NCBI GenBank assembly: GCA_030612585.1
Contig: JAUWNP010000145.1
Location: 1 to 10,902 of the forward strand
DNA from: Anaerolineae bacterium
GTDB lineage: Bacteria > Chloroflexota > Anaerolineae > B4-G1
Reading direction: 5' to 3'
Length of the DNA stretch: 10,902 nt
Of the stretch, positions 6,502 through 10,902 are shown piece by piece (the stretch's first letter is position 1; every line of letters begins with the position of its first letter). A program made the translations under genes and the position numbers. The notes under the pieces were generated by a model. The model ran no database searches. It was given only the letters and a program-made list of their open reading frames with translations, and was not told where the DNA came from.

Positions 6502-7674
6502 TTACTCGGACAACAGGCTCTGATGCAGATGATCCAATGCGAACTGGAGCACCTCGTCTTCGTCAGTGTTTGGATCGTCGTTGATGAAGACATCTGGGGG
6601 CACGCCCTGCCCATGGTACCAGCGCCCCGTTGGAGAGAGGCACTTCCCAATGGTCATCTGCAACATACAGTCTTCAATGAGGGGATACGTCGCGTTGATC
6701 GTGGTTTTGCCGTGCGTCCTATTGCCAATGAGTGTTCCCCTCTCTCTTTCTGAAATTGTCGCGGCAGCCGTTTCCCCGGCTGAGTAGGTATGCTCGTCTA
6801 TCAAGACCACCAAGGGGATGTCCGTGGCGATCCCCTCTCCTTGGGCCATATAGGGCTTCTGTTCCCCTCCCTTGAGTTCAGCCGTGAAGAGCAGGCCATC
6901 CTCAATGAAATTGCTCAGGATCTCCTGAGTTGCCTGCATTGAACCGCCCCCATTGGCGCGCAGGTCCCAGATCAGCCCCTGGGGTCGCTGGACAAGCAAC
7001 TCCTGCAGCGCATCCTTCATCTCCTGTGGGGTGTTTGTCGTGAAAGCGGATAGGGCAACGTAGGCAATATCTCCCTCCAGCATCTGTGACGACACGATCT
7101 CCCGCCCTTGGCGTACCGGATAGAATTCCAGAACATCTTCACCCCGCCTGACCACAATATGTGCTGGCTCTCCCACTGGCCCCCGGATCATCAGGCTGGC
7201 CTCAGTCCCAGTCGTGGCGTCGTCGAACTCTACGCCATCCACTGCCACAATGACGTCTCCAGGCCGCACCCCCGCCTGATCGGCAGGACCACCTGGGGAG
7301 ATCGTACCAACCAATAACTGTCCACACTGTTCTTCGAGAGACAGGCCAACGATGCCGGACTGACCCGCAAAGTCATCCAAGAACCGTTGGCTGACGGCAG
7401 GCTGGAGCAGCGCCGCGTACGGATCTCCGGTATGGCGCAACATGCCACGTATCGCCGCGTAGGTCAGTTCGCGGGTGGTGAGGGGCTCGTCCGGATATTC
7501 GGACAGTAGTCGCTGGCGGGCTTGCTCAATCAGGGCGATTTCCGGCCCCATCTGCGCAATCTGGCTTGCGGCCAACCGACCTCGCACGACCCAGCCGATC
7601 AGGAACCACGCCGCGCAGATAATGACGAGGAATACGAAGTTAGTGATACTTTTTCTCGTAATTTGGATTTTCAC
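6502..7674 (-). CDS. Membrane-anchored PDZ/S41 carboxy-terminal protease
   Basis: A 390-aa protease of the S41 (CtpA/Prc) family. Order: N-terminal membrane helix near residues 11-30, helical N domain to about 100, PDZ domain about 103-180 (GIVGLSLEE, PADQAGVRPGDVIVAVDG), then the catalytic domain (GLIWDLRANGGG at 233-244). The nucleophile is S298 in TYSAGETAA and the general base is K323 in THGKTT, the serine-lysine dyad of the family. Four residues after the lysine, where CtpA-type enzymes usually have Gln, this one has Asn327. It would act outside the cytoplasmic membrane, trimming proteins recognised by the PDZ domain. The start is GTG at 7672-7674 (minus strand) with GAGAGG 8 nt upstream. 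It lies 84 nt behind the small peptide gene at 7759-7926 on the same strand, and probably shares its promoter. Confidence 0.92.
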   Translation of the reverse strand: MKIQITRKSITNFVFLVIICAAWFLIGWVVRGRLAASQIAQMGPEIALIEQARQRLLSEYPDEPLTTRELTYAAIRGMLRHTGDPYAALLQPAVSQRFLDDFAGQSGIVGLSLEEQCGQLLVGTISPGGPADQAGVRPGDVIVAVDGVEFDDATTGTEASLMIRGPVGEPAHIVVRRGEDVLEFYPVRQGREIVSSQMLEGDIAYVALSAFTTNTPQEMKDALQELLVQRPQGLIWDLRANGGGSMQATQEILSNFIEDGLLFTAELKGGEQKPYMAQGEGIATDIPLVVLIDEHTYSAGETAAATISERERGTLIGNRTHGKTTINATYPLIEDCMLQMTIGKCLSPTGRWYHGQGVPPDVFINDDPNTDEDEVLQFALDHLHQSLLSE

Positions 7675-7697
7675 GGGCCAAGCCTCTCAATAACAGA

Positions 7698-7729
7698 CAA
7701 CAGCGACAGCCTCATCGCTATCGCTGTTG
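7698..7729 (-). other. Hairpin between peptide and protease genes
   Basis: CAACAGCGA (7698-7706) and TCGCTGTTG (7721-7729) form a perfect 9-bp stem around a 14-nt loop in the 84-nt gap between the small peptide gene and the S41 gene. There is no U-run, so full termination is unlikely; it may partly separate expression of the abundant small gene from the protease, or stabilise the upstream message. Confidence 0.5.
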
Positions 7730-7758
7730 CCTTGATCTGTTAGAACTCGATGGGAACG

Positions 7759-7926
7759 CTAGTCGGCCCAGCTGAAACCGTCCGCCCAACTGAAGCCCTC
7801 CGCCCAACTGAAGCCACCGGCCCAATTGGCGTTGTTGTACAACAACACCGGGCTCAACACAAGGGCCAGCAAGACCACTATACTTACCAACGTGAACGAT
7901 TTGAGCAATGTGAACGATTTGAGCAC
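7759..7926 (-). CDS. Small membrane/secreted peptide with GFSWA repeats
   Basis: A 55-codon gene: GTG start at 7924-7926, TAG at 7759-7761. A near-perfect ribosome binding site AAGGAGGG (plus coordinates 7933-7940) lies 6 nt upstream, and an in-frame TAG two codons before the GTG fixes the start. Residues 1-12 are MLKSFTLLKSFT, a duplicated LKSFTL encoded by two 18-base near-identical units. Residues 13-30 are a hydrophobic helix. The tail is NWAG followed by three repeats, GFSWAE, GFSWAD, GFSWAD, ending exactly at the stop. Thus two lysines lie inside and an acidic, tryptophan-rich tail outside, as a type I signal or membrane anchor predicts. I do not recognise the family. Position upstream of a PDZ/S41 protease suggests it is that enzyme's substrate, ligand or regulator (inference). 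A structural or signalling peptide precursor is another option. Confidence 0.75.
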   Translation of the reverse strand: MLKSFTLLKSFTLVSIVVLLALVLSPVLLYNNANWAGGFSWAEGFSWADGFSWAD

Positions 7927-8100
7927 TATCTACCCTCCTTACTTCTGAGATGCGGTTTGCTTGGAAAAACCGGTCAACTGAAAGCAACGCTGACGTCAAT
8001 CCATATATATCACCACCTCCTCTCTGGCAACTTGCCCTAATCCAAGGTGCGGTGCCCCTACAATCGCTAGTACAAGATAACTAGTACAATATAACTAGTA
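7927..8100 (-). promoter_or_regulatory. Leader of the peptide-S41 transcript with a minimal reading frame
   Basis: Between the predicted transcription start near 8100 and the peptide gene lies a leader of about 170 nt. It contains a second strong ribosome binding site, AGGAGG (plus 8016-8021), followed 11 nt later by ATG GAT TGA (8004 down to 7996), a two-codon frame. A CACC stretch upstream (near 8048-8056 on the complement) could pair with GGTG next to that site. This could be a translational control leader, or the extra site could be coincidental. No known riboswitch consensus is recognised. Confidence 0.35.
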
Positions 8101-8108
8101 CAATATAA
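8067..8108. repeat. Three 14-bp direct repeats at the peptide-S41 promoter
   Basis: CTAGTACAAGATAA (8067-8080), CTAGTACAATATAA (8081-8094) and CTAGTACAATATAA (8095-8108) are back to back with one difference. They run from the -10 box through the predicted start point into the leader, so a protein bound there would block initiation. A fixed 14-bp period suggests a cooperative operator. They share TAGTACA with the palindrome at 2033-2048. Confidence 0.75.
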
Positions 8109-8135
8109 TATATCACTGTTTTCTCTTGTTGTCAA
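8107..8135 (-). promoter_or_regulatory. Consensus promoter of the peptide-S41 operon
   Basis: Read on the minus strand: TTGACA (plus 8130-8135), a 17-base spacer, TATATT (8107-8112), preceded by TGA as an extended -10. It is a near-perfect housekeeping-type promoter, pointing to strong expression unless repressed, and its -10 overlaps the third of the 14-bp repeats. Confidence 0.75.
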
Positions 8136-8168
8136 ATATCATTGTCTATTTGCGCCCCTGTATCGTAA

Positions 8169-8372
8169 ACAGACGTATGCCATCTCGAATCTACAGACAT
8201 CCTTGCCCTGCCGCAGCATTTTGGGGATCACATTCGCGAGACAATTGCACAGGCCAGGCCGCCTGATGTTAAGGGATGAATCACCCTAACCCTTCCGTTT
8301 GAGACGCTGGAGGCTGCGCGTGAACGCATACTTGGCTTTGGGAGAGCCTCCCACACCCCCCACCGAACCTGA
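8169..8372 (+). pseudogene. Remnant of a WYL-domain regulator
   Basis: In one frame this reads LESTDILALPQHFGDHIRET and AQARPPDVKG, a TGA stop (8277-8279), then ITLTLPFETLEAARERILGF and GRA before a final stop at 8370-8372. The last block resembles the C-terminal region of YafY-type HTH/WYL transcription regulators (VTLRF...LEAARERLLGFG), and the first resembles the end of their WYL domain. The N-terminal HTH and WYL core are absent and the frame is interrupted, so this would be a decayed fragment. The assignment rests on remembered family patterns. It may once have belonged to the neighbouring regulated promoter. Confidence 0.4.
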
Positions 8373-8533
8373 CCCACACAACCCTCGCCACATTGTGACG
8401 GTTAGAGGGCAGGGGCATCGGCTTGAGATGCCCTCGAACTGGAGGTTCTGAAACATCAGGTTTGGTCAGTGGATGCTTGTGTGCTTGTGACCAGTATGTA
8501 TATGAGCAGGCACAGGCTGACCAGTCGCTCCGA

Positions 8534-8563
8534 GGAGAGGCATCAAGCCTCTCCCCAGTTTTT
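8534..8563 (+). terminator. Intrinsic terminator candidate
   Basis: GGAGAGGC (8534-8541), loop ATCAA, GCCTCTCC (8547-8554), then CCAG and five T. An 8-bp perfect stem with a short loop and trailing T-run fits a rho-independent terminator for transcripts coming from the left, such as that of the former WYL gene. Confidence 0.55.
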
Positions 8564-8667
8564 GTGCCATTCCAGCGCCCAGCGTTGGAGAATCATTTCA
8601 GTGGCGTTGTCGGAACGTCCAGCAAGATACGAGTTGGTATGGTAAACTATAAACGCAACGAATAGAC

Positions 8668-8810
8668 CTGCCTCGCGGCTCTGTTCAAGTCCGAGGCAGT
8701 GGTCAAACCAGTGAGAACGTCTTGGGAGATAACGGCAGATGAAGAAACACACGATGCGCAGGTAAGTTGTGTGTTTCTTCACGGGGTCCTCTTTTGCGCG
8801 CAGAAGAGGA
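8668..8810. repeat. Cluster of three inverted repeats
   Basis: Three hairpins in 143 bases: CTGCCTCG/CGAGGCAG at 8668-8675 and 8692-8699; TGAAGAAACACAC and its exact complement at 8740-8752 and 8769-8781; and an imperfect 24-bp palindrome at 8787-8810 (TCCTCTT and AAGAGGA around TGCGCGCA). They precede a possible promoter. They may be a transcript with structure, an operator group, or debris of mobile elements; I cannot decide. Confidence 0.55.
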
Positions 8811-8812
8811 AG

Positions 8813-8823
8813 TGTGATACACT
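8813..8823 (+). promoter_or_regulatory. Possible extended -10 promoter
   Basis: TGTGATACACT is identical over 11 bases to the extended -10 region of the DUF11 promoter (2067-2077). No good -35 box is found 17 bases upstream, where the palindrome at 8787-8810 lies instead, so an activator or the extended -10 alone would be needed. It would feed the small-gene copies and the protease. Confidence 0.3.
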
Positions 8824-8872
8824 GGTGACCCTTCTCCTGTGGGCCAGTTCCAGTGTTTCTATGGGGGCGGAG

Positions 8873-9017
8873 ATGAACGAACGGGTGTCCCCTGACTATA
8901 TCATAGTGCTTTTGCGAGACGTGCGAGCGTCCCGGTGGGTGGGTCTTTGTGCCTTTCTGCCGGACCGCTTCGGTGTCTGTGGTCATTTACCTCCTCACCC
9001 TCGCATCACTGGTCTAA
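8873..9017 (+). pseudogene. Frameshifted first copy of the 47-aa small gene
   Basis: This stretch aligns with 9157-9300: both have a G-rich ribosome binding site, GAGATG, and GTGTCCCCTGACTATA in common. It starts MNERVSPDYIIVLLR. Removing one extra C near 8931-8935 restores RECERPGGWVFVPFCR, TASVSV and a stop at 9015-9017, close to the length of the downstream copy. It also lacks one codon relative to that copy. The surviving protein-level similarity despite DNA divergence suggests that both copies were once under selection, and that this one has decayed. Confidence 0.6.
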
Positions 9018-9074
9018 CCTTCCCTACAACGACAATCAAACTTCCCCTATACCAACAGTCAAACTTCCCCTACA
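9013..9074. repeat. Three 23-bp-spaced iterons
   Basis: TCTAACCTTCCCTACA (9013), TCAAACTTCCCCTATA (9036) and TCAAACTTCCCCTACA (9059) start exactly 23 bases apart, about two helical turns, so they would lie on one face of the DNA. They sit 83-144 bases upstream of the intact small gene and could be regulator sites for the small-gene/protease operon. Confidence 0.6.
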
Positions 9075-9156
9075 GACAGGCAGCACAATTTGTGGTAGAC
9101 CTCCACGATGTAGCAGCCGACCACGTGAGACGTAATTTGCTTCTAGGGGGGCCGAG

Positions 9157-9300
9157 ATGGACAGACAGGTGTCCCCTGACTATACCAATGGAGTGCTTCT
9201 GCGAGAGTGTGAGCGCACCGGTGGGCGGGTTGTTGTGCCCTTCCGCCGGGGTGCTTTCGTGTCTGTAGCCCTTAACCTGATTGATGGAGGTGTGCGATGA
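9157..9300 (+). CDS. Small 47-aa protein coupled to the cysteine protease
   Basis: The protein begins MDRQVSPDYTNGVLLRECER and continues TGGRVVVPFRRGAFVSVALN, LIDGGVR. AGGGGGG at 9145-9151 lies 5 nt before the ATG. Its stop overlaps the protease start as ATGA (9297-9300), so translation of the two is probably coupled, and its last codons contain the protease's ribosome binding site GGAGG (9286-9290). There is no signal peptide or membrane helix; the composition is charged at first, then alternating hydrophobic as in beta strands. A diverged, frameshifted copy lies 284 bases upstream. I do not recognise the family. By position it could be a cytoplasmic partner or a leader that sets protease translation; a secreted inhibitor is less likely as no export signal is seen. 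Confidence 0.6.
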   Translation: MDRQVSPDYTNGVLLRECERTGGRVVVPFRRGAFVSVALNLIDGGVR

Positions 9301-10902
9301 GAAAGCTGTTTGCTGTAGCAATGGCGCTGGTGCTACTGCTGACAATGTCAACCTGGGGCGACCCAAGTGATACCAGACACGCAGTTGCCGCATCCCGATC
9401 TACTGTCCTTCAGACGGGGGAGTTCCTGACACCGGAAGAAGCGACTCAGATAGCGTTCCGTCATCTTGTCGCGGAGTCAGTCTCACTATCGCACTGGGTA
9501 GACGCCACACTCGGGCCTCCCGTTGAGCACTATGATTTAGCTGGCAACCTCTCGGCATATGTGTTCTCAGTCTTGGGAGAGGATGGAGATGTAGGTCATA
9601 TCACTATCAGTGCCACTCGTCTCCCGAACCCGGTGCTTGAGTTTTCAGCAGGACAAGCCAGACACGGAAGGGCTAGAACCACGGCTGACCAGATCGCAGT
9701 ACAGCGAGGCTTGAGCACTAGACCCCTGGTGCCATTGTATTTGGGCCCCCTTTCGTATTTCTACGAGATTGCGGGAGAATCGCCCAGGCTGCTCGTTGAC
9801 ATGTGTAGCGGGCAGCAACTCCGCATATCCGGTCAAACTCCCAGCATTCGTCACCCACAACACGATGTTCCAGATTTGTCCCGATATGGGGCGATTGAGG
9901 TTGCCTATGTGCGCTCACGAGATCTTCACACAAAGCTACTGGACGTCCCCGATTATGACCAATACTGTTGGCCATCCGGCTCTAATCCGCTTCCTATCGT
10001 CGGTTGTCGGCTACAGGGTGGCTGTCACGTTGGTTGTTGCCCGACTGCCGCTGGCAACGTAATGGGGTACTGGTCAGATAGAGAATATCCGAATTTGATG
10101 GATGGAGGCAGTGAAGGCGACTACCAATCCACAATCAATGCCTTGCGTGAATACATGGGGACTTGGTGCGAAGATGATATAGGGTGGAACAATCCCAAAG
10201 ATATCGCGTCGGGAATCCTGAATTACACTAGCGAAAAAGGATATGACTTCACAGTTCGCTGGACTCAGCAAGGTCCCACCAATGAGGCGTTCGACTGGTA
10301 CGCTTTTGAGATAGATGCCGATCGTCCCACGGTTGTAGCGTTTCGGGATTCGACCTTTTGCCCAGATGGTTGTACCTGTGAACCGGGGCCTGGTTACGAC
10401 GACCATGCTGTGACAGGCGTTGGTTATCACTACGATTCAGATGACCCAAACTTCAAGTACATGATCATCCACGACAACCGGGCGTGTTCCCAAGACAATG
10501 TGTTTCTACAGTTTGGCGCTGGCTACAGTAGTCTCGTTTTCGACTCGATCATCCCCCCGTCTCATACACCACCGCCTCCTCCACCACCACCTCCTTCCAC
10601 CGACGGCGCCACTTTCCTCTCCCACATCACCCTCCCCGACGGCAGCGCCGTCTCGCCGGGGCAGGCGCTGGTCAAGACCTGGCGGGTGCGCAACAGCGGC
10701 ACCTCGACCTGGAGCGACTACAAACTGCGCTTCGTCGGCGGCGACCGGCTGGATGCATCCACCGAGACCAGTATTCCCACCACCGGGCCGCAGGGCACCG
10801 TGGACATCTCAATCAACCTGACCGCTCCCACGCAGCCCGGCAATTACAGTGGCTACTTCCAAATCGTCAACGCCTCCGGCACGGAGGTGCCCGGCGGGCG
10901 AC
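9297..10902 (+). CDS. Secreted C39-like cysteine protease with NBR1-type Ig domain (partial)
   Basis: The frame is open to the window edge (535 codons seen, 3' end missing). Residues 1-19 are a signal peptide with MRK at the start. Residues 40-200 look like a propeptide (LTPEEATQIAFRHL). The papain-fold domain, about 210-418, has Gln222 (DYDQY) as a likely oxyanion residue, catalytic Cys247 in VGCCPTAAGNVMGYW (C-x-P motif), His370 in DDHAVTGVGY and Asp393/Asn394 in IIHDN, the layout of C39-like/C10-like peptidases. A run of nine prolines (425-433) then leads to an Ig-like domain of the NBR1 type (KTWRVRNSGTSTW at 460-472, APTQPGNYSGY at 510-520). It would be exported and matured outside the cell, with the Ig domain for binding or display. 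Codon GC rises sharply after the proline linker. GGAGG lies 6 nt before the ATG. Further domains may follow. Confidence 0.88.
   Translation, partial: MRKLFAVAMALVLLLTMSTWGDPSDTRHAVAASRSTVLQTGEFLTPEEATQIAFRHLVAESVSLSHWVDATLGPPVEHYDLAGNLSAYVFSVLGEDGDVGHITISATRLPNPVLEFSAGQARHGRARTTADQIAVQRGLSTRPLVPLYLGPLSYFYEIAGESPRLLVDMCSGQQLRISGQTPSIRHPQHDVPDLSRYGAIEVAYVRSRDLHTKLLDVPDYDQYCWPSGSNPLPIVGCRLQGGCHVGCCPTAAGNVMGYWSDREYPNLMDGGSEGDYQSTINALREYMGTWCEDDIGWNNPKDIASGILNYTSEKGYDFTVRWTQQGPTNEAFDWYAFEIDADRPTVVAFRDSTFCPDGCTCEPGPGYDDHAVTGVGYHYDSDDPNFKYMIIHDNRACSQDNVFLQFGAGYSSLVFDSIIPPSHTPPPPPPPPPSTDGATFLSHITLPDGSAVSPGQALVKTWRVRNSGTSTWSDYKLRFVGGDRLDASTETSIPTTGPQGTVDISINLTAPTQPGNYSGYFQIVNASGTEVPGGR

Larger units (their letters stand above)
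8373..9156. other. Hairpin-rich region before the cysteine protease operon
   Basis: About 780 bases whose only gene-like content is the frameshifted small gene at 8873-9017. It contains an intrinsic-terminator-like hairpin (8534-8563), three hairpins in a row (8668-8810), a possible extended -10 (8813-8823) and 23-bp iterons (9013-9074). A long minus-strand open frame (8543-8986) has no recognisable domain and is left uncalled. Confidence 0.55.

Noticed and set aside
6325..6787. Plus-strand frames antisense to the S41 protease
   Set aside because: Shadows of the protease gene, without ribosome binding sites or domain similarity.
7718..7999. Alternative minus-strand frame overlapping the GFSWA peptide gene
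   Set aside because: TTG start with no well-placed ribosome binding site and low-complexity Gln/Leu/Gly protein produced by reading the DNA repeats out of frame; the GTG frame has a near-perfect site and a membrane helix.
8067..8108. CRISPR array or replication iterons
   Set aside because: The 14-bp units are back to back with no spacers, number only three and overlap a promoter; an operator is simpler.
8543..8986. Long minus-strand open frame (147 codons), part of which (NATEMILQRWALEWHKNW) looks helix-like and transposase-like
   Set aside because: No start signal, no recognisable domain, and it runs through hairpins and the antisense of the small-gene copy; the resemblance is too weak to call.

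Overview
The window looks like part of a chromosome from the phylum Chloroflexota, probably an Anaerolineae or Caldilineae type. This is an inference from gene content. A long secreted DUF11-repeat protein ends in IYLPLVFRNAP, a tail I associate with secreted proteins of that phylum. There is also a C39-like protease joined by a poly-proline linker to an NBR1-type Ig-like domain, a DUF433/DUF5615 toxin-antitoxin pair, a B3/B4-domain protein, and many short inverted-repeat elements between genes. No rRNA, tRNA or CRISPR array was seen.

Layout: (1) 1-1482, plus strand: an inverted-repeat element, a Nudix hydrolase, a small terminal-inverted-repeat element that supplies the end of the Nudix gene, and a B3/B4 (PheT/TilS-type) protein. 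(2) 1483-2386: no gene; a 153-bp MITE-like element, a second pair of related hairpins, and a good promoter with a palindrome against its -35 box. (3) 2387-5200: a 937-residue secreted protein with about seven DUF11-like repeats. (4) 5201-5993: a promoter followed by a frameshifted DUF433 antitoxin gene and an apparently intact DUF5615 PIN-like toxin gene. (5) 5994-6501: a strong hairpin and a possible membrane-protein remnant. (6) 6502-8135, minus strand: a consensus promoter with three 14-bp direct repeats over its start point, a 55-codon gene for a membrane-anchored or secreted peptide with three GFSWA repeats, and a membrane-anchored PDZ/S41 protease. (7) 8136-9156: a remnant of a WYL-type regulator, a terminator, a cluster of hairpins, and a frameshifted copy of a small gene. 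(8) 9157-10902, plus strand: an intact copy of that small gene (47 aa) overlapping by ATGA the start of a secreted cysteine protease that runs off the window.

Two modules may be undescribed. The first is the GFSWA peptide gene with the S41 protease downstream under one repeat-decorated promoter: a protease and a small exported peptide that could be its substrate or ligand. The second is the 47-aa protein translationally coupled to the C39-like protease. Its family is supported by a diverged tandem copy that aligns at the protein level once one extra base is removed. Both pair a very small protein with an extracytoplasmic protease. That parallel is my inference, not an established system.
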